DNA from: Streptomyces sp. 2114.4
GTDB taxonomy: Bacteria > Actinomycetota > Actinomycetes > Streptomycetales > Streptomycetaceae
Length of the DNA: 64,000 nt
NCBI RefSeq assembly: GCF_900187385.1
Contig: NZ_FYEY01000001.1
Coordinates: forward strand, 2,356,001 to 2,420,000
Direction: 5' to 3'
Under the pieces are notes generated by a model, which saw nothing but the letters and a program-made list of their open reading frames with translations, ran no database searches and was not told the origin of the DNA. Position numbers and translations under genes: made by a program. Numbering within the stretch: position 1 is the first letter of the stretch; each line of letters begins with the position of its first letter. Positions 15,534-23,568 of this stretch are shown here, piece by piece.

Positions 15534-18089
15534 TCAGCCGACGGTGACCTCCGCCGTCAGCCTGCGGTCCGCCACGCTGTGCGCCGCCTCCACGCGGTAG
15601 ACGCCCTTGACCCGGCGCCAGCCGCCGTCCGCCGCTCCCCCACCGTCGCCCGCTTCCCCGCCGTCGCCCGCTTCCCAGACCGCGAAGGCCCGGTCCGGCA
15701 GCGGGATCTCGGCCTCCGCGCTCTCACCGGGACCGGCCTCGACGACCGCGAAGCCGGCCAGCCAGCGGGCCGGGCGCTCCGGAGCGTCAGGGGCGGCGTC
15801 CGCAGTGGGCGCCAGGTAGATCTGGACGACCTCGCGGCCGGGCCGGTCGCCCGCGTTGCGGATCCGCACCCGCACCGAGTCGGGGGTGGTGTCCAGCGAC
15901 TCGTACTCCCAGTCGGTGTAGCCGAGACCGTGGCCGAAGGGGTAGGCGGGCGCGGGGGCGGAGCGCTGCCAGCCGCGATAGCCGATGTACACCCCTTCGG
16001 AGTAGGTGAGTTGACCGTCGGCGGGGGTCACGGTGGTGACCGGGGCGTCGGTGAGCCGGGCCGGCCAGGTGGTGGGGAGCCGGCCGCCCGGCTCATGGGC
16101 ACCGAGCACGACGTCGGCCAGCGCCGCACCGGCCTCCTGGCCGGGGAACCAGCTCAGCAGCACGGCGGGGACCTCGGTACGCCACGGAAGCTCCACCGGG
16201 GAGCCGGAGTTGACGACCACGACCGTGTGCGGGTTGGCGGCGGCGACCCGGGTGACCAGCTCGTCCTGACGGCCGGGCAGCCGCAGATCGCCACGGTCGA
16301 AGCCCTCGGACTCGGTCTCCTCGGTGGTGGCGACGACCACGATCGCGACATCGGCGCCGGCCGCGGCGCGGACCGCCTCCTCGATCTCCGCATCGGCGTC
16401 CGGCTGCGGTTCGCCGTGGCCGAGGGCGAAGGCCGGCCAGGCCGGGCTGTCGCCCGTCTGCGGCTCGTCCGCCGCGCACCGCAGGGTGACCTCGACGCTC
16501 TCGCCCGCCCTCAGCTCCGCCGTCATGCACCGCTGGGCGGGGCGCAGGTACGCCTCGAAGGGATCGCTGCCCTCGGGCGTGAGACGGCCGTCGAAGAGGA
16601 CCGCACCGCCGATGGTCAGCCGCAGCTCGCCGGTGCCGGAGACCGCGAGGGTGTGGCTGCCGGTGAGCCGCGGGAGGTAGCTCCCGGTCAGCTCGACGGC
16701 GCTCAGGTCCTGCCGGGTGACGCCCCCGGGCAGGCGGCCGGTCAGCTGCACCTTGCCGTCGGCCTGCGGTGCCTCCGCCAGCACCCTGCCGTCGGCGGCC
16801 AGGTAGCGGGCGCGCAGCGTGAAGCCGTCGCGGGCGTGCGGGACCCGGGTGCGCGGATCGGCGCCGACGGCGAAGGTCACCTCGACGTCGTCGGGGAGCG
16901 CCGCGTGCAGCCCCTCCAGCGGGGAGACGACCGCGTCGGGAAAGACGGTCGCGGAGCCGCCGCCGAGGACCCTGGCCTCGCGGGCGGCCGCCCCGATGAC
17001 GGCGACCCTGCGCAGAGCCGCGGCGTCCAGCGGCAGGGCCCGCCGTGCCCCGCCCACCGGCTCGTTGCGCAGCAGGACACACCCCCGCCGGGCGATCTCG
17101 CGGGCCATCGCCGGGCCGTCGATGGCCTGCGGGACACCGGCCGGACCGACCGCGGCCGGCACCCCTTCCAGGCAACCGGTCCGGGCGGCGAGCAGCAGCA
17201 CCCTGCGCACCGCGTCGTCCACCTCCGACTCGGCCACCTCACCCGCACGGACGACCTCGGCGAGGGGCGCGCCGTAGACCGTACGGGGCCCCGGCATCGC
17301 CACGTCCAGGCCGCCGCGCAGGGCGCGCACGGTGTCGCGGGCGGCCGTCCAGTCGGAGACATTGACGCCGTCGAAACCCCACTCGCCGCGCAGCACGTCC
17401 TGCACCAGCGCCCGGTGTTCGGTCATCGTCGCGCCGTTGACCCGGTTGTAGGCGGTCATGACGCCCCAGGGGCGGGCGTGTTCGACGATGTGCTCGAAGG
17501 GCGCGAGATAGAGCTCGCGCAGCGGGCGCGGGCCGATGCGGTTGTCGACGGTGAACCGGTCGGTCTCGGCGTCGTTGCCGACGAAGTGCTTGACCGTCGT
17601 GCCGACGCCGCCTTCCTGCACCCCGCGCACATACCCGGCGCCGATCGCGCCGGTGAGCAGCGGGTCCTCCGCATAACACTCGAAGTGGCGGCCGCCCAGG
17701 GGTGACCGGTGCAGGTTGACGGTCGGCGCGAGGAGTACGTGCACGCCCTTGCGGCGGGCTTCCTGGGCGAGGAGGTGGCCGGCCCGGCGGGCGAGCGCGG
17801 GGTCCCAGGTGGCGGCCAGCGCCGTGGGGCTGGGCAGCGTGACCGAGGGGTCCTCGGCGTTCCACTCCCGGCCCCGCACACCGACCGGGCCGTCCGACAT
17901 CACCAGCGACCGCAGCCCGATCGCCGGCACGGCCGGCAGGGTCCACATGTCCTGGCCGGACAGCAGCCGGACCTTGGTGTCGAGGTCGAGCGCGGCGAGC
18001 GCCCGCTCCACCACTGCGGTGTAGTCGTGCGCCTCGCCGCGGGCACGGTGGCCGGCGTCGGTGGGGTGGTGGGGCTGGGTGTCGGTCAT
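15534..18089 (-). CDS. glycoside hydrolase family 3 beta-glucosidase with PA14 insert
   Basis: Predicted 851-residue cytoplasmic glycosidase. The GH3 N-terminal barrel includes LLSGQDMWT, KHFVGND and the nucleophile Asp246 in GVNVSDWTAARD. The GH3 C-terminal domain is interrupted by a PA14-like sugar-binding insert at roughly residues 400-530 (RLTGSHTLAVSGTGELRLTI), then resumes with ATTEETESEGFDRGDL, which supplies the acid/base Glu candidate, and ends with a fibronectin-III-like domain (YPFGHGLGYTDWEYE). No signal peptide, so it would act on imported oligosaccharides. Divergent from a TetR regulator 141 bp away, its probable controller. Confidence 0.9.
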   Translation of the reverse strand: MTDTQPHHPTDAGHRARGEAHDYTAVVERALAALDLDTKVRLLSGQDMWTLPAVPAIGLRSLVMSDGPVGVRGREWNAEDPSVTLPSPTALAATWDPALARRAGHLLAQEARRKGVHVLLAPTVNLHRSPLGGRHFECYAEDPLLTGAIGAGYVRGVQEGGVGTTVKHFVGNDAETDRFTVDNRIGPRPLRELYLAPFEHIVEHARPWGVMTAYNRVNGATMTEHRALVQDVLRGEWGFDGVNVSDWTAARDTVRALRGGLDVAMPGPRTVYGAPLAEVVRAGEVAESEVDDAVRRVLLLAARTGCLEGVPAAVGPAGVPQAIDGPAMAREIARRGCVLLRNEPVGGARRALPLDAAALRRVAVIGAAAREARVLGGGSATVFPDAVVSPLEGLHAALPDDVEVTFAVGADPRTRVPHARDGFTLRARYLAADGRVLAEAPQADGKVQLTGRLPGGVTRQDLSAVELTGSYLPRLTGSHTLAVSGTGELRLTIGGAVLFDGRLTPEGSDPFEAYLRPAQRCMTAELRAGESVEVTLRCAADEPQTGDSPAWPAFALGHGEPQPDADAEIEEAVRAAAGADVAIVVVATTEETESEGFDRGDLRLPGRQDELVTRVAAANPHTVVVVNSGSPVELPWRTEVPAVLLSWFPGQEAGAALADVVLGAHEPGGRLPTTWPARLTDAPVTTVTPADGQLTYSEGVYIGYRGWQRSAPAPAYPFGHGLGYTDWEYESLDTTPDSVRVRIRNAGDRPGREVVQIYLAPTADAAPDAPERPARWLAGFAVVEAGPGESAEAEIPLPDRAFAVWEAGDGGEAGDGGGAADGGWRRVKGVYRVEAAHSVADRRLTAEVTVG

Positions 18090-18157
18090 GCGGTTCTCCG
18101 GTGCTCCCTGAATGGACGTGCGGCCCCCCTCGCCGCGATTCTCGCCGTCCTACCTCC

Positions 18158-18196
18158 CGGCTGGTAGGCGTCGTTACTTTTCCGATACACCAGCCG
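18158..18196. promoter_or_regulatory. inverted repeat in GH3/TetR divergent promoter
   Basis: CGGCTGGT (18158-18165) and ACCAGCCG (18189-18196) form a perfect 8-bp inverted repeat with a 23-bp AT-richer centre, located between the GH3 start (18089) and the TetR start (18231). It is a candidate binding site for the TetR protein. Confidence 0.45.
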
Positions 18197-18230
18197 TACG
18201 GGATCTCCACGCGGGAGTTACGCTCGGCCG

Positions 18231-18917
18231 GTGAGTGCACCAGACCAGGACAGATCCCACGGTGGCGGAGCGGGCGCCCGGCTCGGAGGTGGCGGGCGGG
18301 AGGCGCGTCGCGCGCAGCGGCGCGAGGCCATCCTGCAGGCCGCCATGGAGCTCATCGCCGAGCGCGGCTACCGCCGTACCTCACTCGCCGCCGTCGCCGA
18401 GCGTGCAGGACTGACCCAGCAGGGGCTGCTGCACCACTTCCCGACGAAGCAGCTGCTGCTGGTCGGCGTGCTGGAGGCGCGCGACCGCTGGGACCTGGCC
18501 TCGGCCGCCGCGGCGTCCGGCACCTTGCGCACCGACGCCCTCGCCCAGCTCGTCGACTACAACGCCACCCGCTCCGGCATCGTCCAGACCTACACGGTGC
18601 TGTCCGCCGACAGCGTCACCGAGGACCACCCCGCCCGCGCCTTCTTCGAATCCCGCTTCCGCGCCGTGCGGGCCTCGATGGCCGAGGTGCTGCGGGCCGA
18701 GTACGGCGACACGCTGCCCGGCGGCCTGTCCGCCGAGCGGGCGGCGCCGCTGCTGGCCGCCGTGATGGACGGCCTGCAACTGCAGTGGCTGCTGGACCCG
18801 GAGGAGGTGGACATGCCGGCGGCGTTCCGGGACTTCCTGGCGCTCCTGGGGCGAACGGAGGGGCAGGGCGGCGGCGGATCCGGCGAGGAGCCGGGCGTGG
18901 AGCCGGGCGTGGAGTGA
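18231..18917 (+). CDS. TetR-family transcriptional regulator
   Basis: Predicted 228-residue repressor. The HTH lies at about residues 30-75: REAILQAAMELIAERGYRR, then TSLAAVAERAGLTQQGLLHHF. The C-terminal ligand domain is helical with WLLDPEEVDM near the end, followed by a Gly/Glu-rich tail of repeated EPGVE. The GTG at 18231 follows TACGCT by 6 bp, which predicts a leaderless mRNA. Being divergent from the GH3 gene, it most likely represses that gene until a sugar-derived inducer is present. Confidence 0.85.
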   Translation: MSAPDQDRSHGGGAGARLGGGGREARRAQRREAILQAAMELIAERGYRRTSLAAVAERAGLTQQGLLHHFPTKQLLLVGVLEARDRWDLASAAAASGTLRTDALAQLVDYNATRSGIVQTYTVLSADSVTEDHPARAFFESRFRAVRASMAEVLRAEYGDTLPGGLSAERAAPLLAAVMDGLQLQWLLDPEEVDMPAAFRDFLALLGRTEGQGGGGSGEEPGVEPGVE

Positions 18918-18931
18918 CCTTTCCGGCGCCT

Positions 18932-19807
18932 CTACCGGGCGGGGGAAAGGCAGGAAATCGTCGCCTTGTCCGGGCTGTACTCGGGATCGGCGAGCATGTC
19001 ACCGCCGGCGCAGTGGGCCTTCGAGGTGTCGAGCCTGCGGGTCACCTTGTACTGCGCGTCGGCCGAACCGCAGTCCACGATCTCCAGGTCCTGGTCCTGC
19101 CAGTCACCTTCGTTGCGCACGCAGTCACCGACGGCGAGGGTGGGCGCCTTCCCGATGCCGGCCCCGTCGACGAACAGGCCGAGTGCGAGCAGGGCCGGGA
19201 CCGTCACCGCCACGAGCGCCATCGGCACCAGGAACAGCATCGCCTCCGGCCGGCGCAGCAGCGACTTGCCCGGGTCGAGCGAGGGCCGGAAGCCGCCCGC
19301 GGGGGCGGCCAGTTTGCGGAAGCGGCCCCGGGGACCGAGGTTCATCAGCAGGGTGAGCGGGGTGATGGCCACGGACAGCGGGCTCCACCAGCCCTGCCAC
19401 AACGTCTTCGCGGACATCTCGCGGTAGGTGGCCAGCCCGCAGGAGCGGCAGAACATCCCCTTGCGGCTGAGGAACCGCATCACGTAGAGGATGCCCTGGT
19501 GCCCGCGCACGGTGGCCTGCACGGCGGGCTGGGCACCGCAAAGCTGACAACAACCCGGGGCAGCGGCGTACGGCTGCGCGTACGGGTGCGGAGGCGACTG
19601 CGGCTGCGGCTGCGGGTACGGGTACGGGTACGGGTGCTGCTGCGCGTACGGGTGCGGAGCCTGTGCCGGGTGCCCCGGTTGCTGCGGAACGTACGGCTGC
19701 GGGCCGTACGGCTGCGAGGCATACGGGCCGGCGGGCTGCTGCGCATAAGGCTCCGCGGGCGGCGGAGCGTACGGGTACGGGCCGTGCGGTGGTGGCGGGG
19801 TGGCCAC
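18932..19807 (-). CDS. zinc-ribbon membrane protein with LppU-like C terminus
   Basis: Predicted 291-residue protein of unknown function. The first 110 residues are a Pro/Tyr/Gln repeat region. Two Cys pairs follow (CCQLC and CRSC) that could bind zinc, then a hydrophobic stretch LSVAITPLTLLMNL and a stronger membrane helix AMLFLVPMALVAVTVPALLALGLF. The last 60 residues, VGDCVRNEGDW to SCLSPAR, resemble extracytoplasmic LppU/SCO3897-type domains with four Cys. The GTG at 19807 has AGGGGG 8 bp upstream; the longer frame to 20002 is not supported. Similar genes are often mis-labelled as toxin components. It converges on the TetR gene. Confidence 0.7.
   Translation of the reverse strand: MATPPPPHGPYPYAPPPAEPYAQQPAGPYASQPYGPQPYVPQQPGHPAQAPHPYAQQHPYPYPYPQPQPQSPPHPYAQPYAAAPGCCQLCGAQPAVQATVRGHQGILYVMRFLSRKGMFCRSCGLATYREMSAKTLWQGWWSPLSVAITPLTLLMNLGPRGRFRKLAAPAGGFRPSLDPGKSLLRRPEAMLFLVPMALVAVTVPALLALGLFVDGAGIGKAPTLAVGDCVRNEGDWQDQDLEIVDCGSADAQYKVTRRLDTSKAHCAGGDMLADPEYSPDKATISCLSPAR
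19555..19790. repeat. low-complexity GTACGG-rich coding repeat
   Basis: Within the preceding gene, plus-strand sextets such as GTACGG and TGCGGC recur for over 200 bp, encoding the Tyr-Pro-Gln-rich N-terminal region. The repeat is coding rather than intergenic. Confidence 0.7.
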
Positions 19808-20051
19808 AGAGATCCCCCTGAGTCTCGTGCCTGTCGCCGGACGCGGTGGTGAGCCGGACCGGACCGAATCAGAAACCCTATCCGCGGCCGCTCGGCGGGC
19901 GGGGGCAGGGGCAGGAGCAAAGAGGAAGAGGCAAGGGACGGGGGACAGGGGCCAAGAGGCAAGCGGAAGAGGCAAGAGGCAGGGCGCCCCGGGGTAGGCC
20001 ATCGCCCCCTCCCTCTACCGCCCCTGCGCGCACACCGCTTTACTCGCCCCC

Positions 20052-21344
20052 ATGACTCGCATACGCACCAGGATGGGCGCGCTCGCCGTCGCGCTGCTGG
20101 CCGCCGCCCCACTGTCCCTCCCGGCACCGGCCACCGCGGCCGCCCCGGCGGATGTCACGGTGGAGGAAGGGCGGCTGACACAGACCGCGCCGCAGGAGGT
20201 CCTGCGGCGCAGCGGATTCGACGCGGTGGAGCGGGAGTTCGGGCAGGGGCTCGCACGGGTGACCACCTACGGCGAAGCCCGGCGCTATGTCGCCGCCGAG
20301 GGGCGGGCGCTGTGGCGGCGGGCCGTGGACCGGGCGCAGGGACGCGGGCCCGGCCGCGGGGACCTGAGCCGGGATGACGACCGGCCGCTGTACTGGGCGC
20401 GGCTGGGAATGACCAGACAACTACGGCAGTGGCAGCCGGACTTCGGACTGACGGAGTCCGCGCGCGCCGCCCTCCTCGGGTCACTGGAGCGGGGCTCGCG
20501 CGGCCAGGACTCGGTCGAACTGCCCGCGGACCAGCACGTCCTGCGGATCGTGGTGACCGGATTCGACCCGTTCCAGCTGGACGCCGACGCACGGCGCAGC
20601 AACCCGTCGGGGGCGGCGGCGCTCGCGCTGGACGGGACGACGGTACGCACCGCCTCCGGACAGCCGGCCCGGATCGAGACCGCGGTCTTCCCCGTACGGT
20701 GGGCCGACTTCGCGGAGGGCACGGTGGAGCGCACCCTGCTCCCGCACTTCCGGAGCGGGCCGCGGCAGGCCGATCTGTTCACGACGATCAGCCAGGGGCG
20801 GCCCGGCCGGTTCGATGTCGAGCGGACCAACGGGGCCTGGCGGGGCGGCTATCCGGACAACGCGCGGGAATCCCGTACGGAGACCGTGCCGATTCCGGCA
20901 GGGGTGCCGACCGTGCGGCCGCAGCCACAGTGGACGACCACCAGCCTCCCGTACGCCCGGATCGTGGCGGCCGGGACCGGGCCCTTCCCCGTGGTCGACG
21001 ACACCGAGGTCACGGAGATCCCGGCGGGCGGCACCGGGCCGGTCGACCGGCCGGACGGCCCCACTCCCGGGTCGACGGCCCGGGCCGGGGGCGGCGGGGA
21101 CTATCTCTCCAACGAGATCGCCTACCGGGCGACCCTGCTGCGCGACGCGGTGCGCCCGGCGCTCCCCGGCGGACATCTGCACACCCCGGTGCTGGAGTTC
21201 GGCCCCGGCAACACGGACCCGGCGCACGGCCAGGTCACCGACCCGGACTTCGTCCACCACCGGGTCGCGATCACCGAGCAGGTACGGGCGATCCTGACGG
21301 TGGCGGCCTCGGAGACGGCGGCGGCGCGGGGCGCGCGGAGGTAG
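20052..21344 (+). CDS. secreted pyroglutamyl-peptidase I homologue lacking the catalytic Cys
   Basis: Predicted 430-residue exported protein: an Arg-led signal peptide ends at about residue 30 (ATAAAPA). An unassigned alpha region of about 130 residues precedes a peptidase C15 domain from VTGFDPF (residue 168). The family's active-site elements are ER near residue 257 (catalytic Glu) with PDN, and GGHLHTP with His377. At the nucleophile position, where the family has YLCN, it reads YLSN, so Ser353 replaces Cys. It could be a serine variant, a binding protein, or inactive. The ATG at 20052 is the only start giving a signal peptide. It converges on a LysR gene. Confidence 0.75.
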   Translation: MTRIRTRMGALAVALLAAAPLSLPAPATAAAPADVTVEEGRLTQTAPQEVLRRSGFDAVEREFGQGLARVTTYGEARRYVAAEGRALWRRAVDRAQGRGPGRGDLSRDDDRPLYWARLGMTRQLRQWQPDFGLTESARAALLGSLERGSRGQDSVELPADQHVLRIVVTGFDPFQLDADARRSNPSGAAALALDGTTVRTASGQPARIETAVFPVRWADFAEGTVERTLLPHFRSGPRQADLFTTISQGRPGRFDVERTNGAWRGGYPDNARESRTETVPIPAGVPTVRPQPQWTTTSLPYARIVAAGTGPFPVVDDTEVTEIPAGGTGPVDRPDGPTPGSTARAGGGGDYLSNEIAYRATLLRDAVRPALPGGHLHTPVLEFGPGNTDPAHGQVTDPDFVHHRVAITEQVRAILTVAASETAAARGARR

Positions 21345-21392
21345 TACTCCCGTCACGGGTTCCGGGGACGGCAGACCGGGCCTGCCGGGTGC

Positions 21393-22310
21393 TCAGGGCA
21401 GGCAGCGGGCACGTTCGACGGCGCGTCGCAGCGCCGCACGGCAGGCCCGGGCCGCCGGGTGGCCTTCACTGCCGTGCCGTACGGCCGTGAAGAGCCGCCG
21501 GGTGCGGCCGCCGTCCGGCAGCGGCAGCAGCGGAACGGTCGGTGCGCTCCCGCCCCACAGCAGGTCGGGCAGGAGGGCCGCGGCGTGCCCCTGCTCCACC
21601 AGCCGCAGCTGCACCAGCAGATCGGGCGACTCGAACCGTACGTCGGGCTCGAAACCGGCCTGGCGGCACACGGCCGTCGCCCACCGCCGGGACGCGGTAC
21701 CCGCCGGCTCCATGACCCACGGCCGTCCGGAGAGCGCGCGCAGCGCCGCCGCCGGCTCATCCGCCGGGGAGGCGCTGTCGGGCGGCAGGGCGAGCCGCAT
21801 CTCGTCGCCGCACAGCTCCACCGCGTCCACCTCGGCGGGGCGGGCTACCGCGTGCCCCGGGTACTCCTCCGCCACGACCAGGTCCACATCCCGCGCGAGC
21901 AGGGCGGGCAGCGCCGCCTCCGGCTCCGCCTGTACGACGTGGACGCGCAGGCCCGGGTGTTCCTCGCGCAGCAGGGTGAGCGCCGGCGGGACGAGCGCCA
22001 GCACGGCCGTCTGGAAGGCGGCGACCCGCAGGGTGCCGGTGACGGCGGCCAGCGAGGCGGCGATATCGGCCTCGGCCCGCTCCAGGCGCTCCAGCAGAAC
22101 TTCCGTGTGCGCCACCAGGATCTCGGCCTGCTCGGTCAGCCGTACCCGCCGCCCCACCGGCTCCAGCAGCGCGACGCCCACCTCGGCCTCCAGCACCGAG
22201 AGCTGCTGCGAGACCGAGGAAGGGCTGTACGAGAGGGCCGCCGCGACGGCGGCGAGGGTGCCGCGGTGCTTGAGCTCGCGCAGCAGCCGCAGCCGGTGAA
22301 GATCGAGCAT
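21393..22310 (-). CDS. LysR-family transcriptional regulator
   Basis: Predicted 305-residue regulator. The winged HTH is at residues 1-60, with LDLHRLRLLRELKHRGTLAA and ALSYSPSSVSQQLSVLEAE. The rest is a periplasmic-binding-like effector domain with VAAFQTAVLALVPPAL. It is divergent from the diaminopropionate ammonia-lyase-like gene; a perfect palindrome at 22348-22372 lies midway between the two starts, as expected for a LysR activator site that also represses its own gene. Confidence 0.9.
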   Translation of the reverse strand: MLDLHRLRLLRELKHRGTLAAVAAALSYSPSSVSQQLSVLEAEVGVALLEPVGRRVRLTEQAEILVAHTEVLLERLERAEADIAASLAAVTGTLRVAAFQTAVLALVPPALTLLREEHPGLRVHVVQAEPEAALPALLARDVDLVVAEEYPGHAVARPAEVDAVELCGDEMRLALPPDSASPADEPAAALRALSGRPWVMEPAGTASRRWATAVCRQAGFEPDVRFESPDLLVQLRLVEQGHAAALLPDLLWGGSAPTVPLLPLPDGGRTRRLFTAVRHGSEGHPAARACRAALRRAVERARCLP

Positions 22311-22347
22311 GTCCGGTCCCGCGCCCTTCCCTTCGCAACCATTCGGA

Positions 22348-22372
22348 TTTTCCGACGATTATCGCTCGAAAA
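22348..22372. promoter_or_regulatory. LysR operator candidate, perfect interrupted palindrome
   Basis: The arms TTTTC-N3-CGAT and ATCG-N3-GAAAA are exact complements around a single central T. The site is centred 50 bp upstream of the LysR start and 57 bp upstream of the enzyme start and is the most AT-rich sequence in the gap. Confidence 0.75.
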
Positions 22373-22416
22373 GATGCGCTGGACCGTTGGGACGGCGGTA
22401 CGGCAGCGTGCATCCC

Positions 22417-23490
22417 ATGCCCACCACTGACTGGTACGCACGCCCGTCCGCCCGTTCCTGGACCTGTCAGCCCGCGCCGCGTGAGGCGATCGGATTCCAC
22501 GCCACCCTGCCCGGTTACGCTCCGACGCCGCTGCGCGAAATGCCCGTGCTGGCCGAGGAGTTGGGAGTCCACCGGGTGTTCGTCAAGGACGAGTCCGCCC
22601 GGCTCGGCCTGCCCGCGTTCAAGATCCTGGGGGCGTCCTGGGCGATCCACCGGGCCCTGGCCGAAACGCCGGGCGGCCGACTCGTCACCGCCACCGACGG
22701 CAACCACGGTCGCGCCGTGGCCCGCACCGCCCGGCTGCTGGGCCTGACCGCCGAGGTCTTCGTACCCACCGCGGTGCACCCGGCGGCGGCCGCCGCCATC
22801 GCGCGTGAGGGCGCCCGGGTGACGCGGGTCGACGGGGCGTACGACGACGCCGTACACCGGGCTGCCGACGCCGCCGCGCGCGCACCCGGCGCCGTCCTCG
22901 TCCAGGACACCGCCCTGCCCGGCTACACCCGGATACCCGGCTGGATCATCGAGGGCTACGCCACGCTGTTCGACGAGACCGATGCGCAACTGCGCGCGCT
23001 GGGCGCCGGACCCGCCGGGCTGGTGGCCGTCCCCGTCGGCGTCGGCTCACTGGCGCAGGCCGCCGTCAGCCACTACCGCGCCCCGCGGGACGCCCCGCCG
23101 CCGTCGTTGCTGAGCGTCGAACCGGACACCGCCGCGGGTGTCCTGACGTCCCTCACCGCCGGCCGCCCGACCACCGTCGGGACCGGCGCCACCATCATGG
23201 CCGGGCTCAACTGCGGCACGCCCTCCAGCTCCGCCTGGCCCCTGCTGCGCGACGGGCTCGACGCCGCTGTCGCCGTCACCGACGCCGAAAGCGCCCGCGC
23301 GGCCCGCGACCTGGCAGCGCTCGGACTCTCCTCCGGTCCCTGCGGCGCCGCCTCGCTGGCCGGTGCCCGGGCCGCCCTGACCTCCGCCGCCGAACGCCGC
23401 GCGGCACTGGCGGAGCACAGCACCCGCACGGTCGTGCTGCTCAACACCGAGGGCGCCGAGGCCAACCCGCACGAATCGGCCGGCTGGTAG
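22417..23490 (+). CDS. PLP-dependent diaminopropionate ammonia-lyase-like enzyme
   Basis: Predicted 357-residue fold-type II PLP enzyme. Lys69 in LPAFKILGASWA forms the Schiff base; TDGNHGRAVA is the Asn-Gly loop; VPVGVGSLAQA corresponds to the phosphate-binding Gly loop; the tail SGPCGAASLAG is typical. The start motif DWYARPSAR and the GYAPTPL stretch fit diaminopropionate ammonia-lyase/threonine synthase-like proteins, but it is shorter than the E. coli enzyme, so the substrate could be another amino acid. The ATG at 22417 lacks a clear Shine-Dalgarno. It is divergent from a LysR regulator that probably activates it. Confidence 0.8.
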   Translation: MPTTDWYARPSARSWTCQPAPREAIGFHATLPGYAPTPLREMPVLAEELGVHRVFVKDESARLGLPAFKILGASWAIHRALAETPGGRLVTATDGNHGRAVARTARLLGLTAEVFVPTAVHPAAAAAIAREGARVTRVDGAYDDAVHRAADAAARAPGAVLVQDTALPGYTRIPGWIIEGYATLFDETDAQLRALGAGPAGLVAVPVGVGSLAQAAVSHYRAPRDAPPPSLLSVEPDTAAGVLTSLTAGRPTTVGTGATIMAGLNCGTPSSSAWPLLRDGLDAAVAVTDAESARAARDLAALGLSSGPCGAASLAGARAALTSAAERRAALAEHSTRTVVLLNTEGAEANPHESAGW

Positions 23491-23568
23491 ATCAACCACG
23501 TTGCGAGCGGGGGGCGACGGCCCGGCGCATCGCGTCCCGCCCCGTCCCACCCCGTCCCGGTCCCGCGC

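Noticed and set aside
15477..17705. 742-residue plus-strand frame opposite the GH3 gene
   Set aside because: It is the shadow of the glycosidase; the GH3 motifs on the minus strand are unmistakable.
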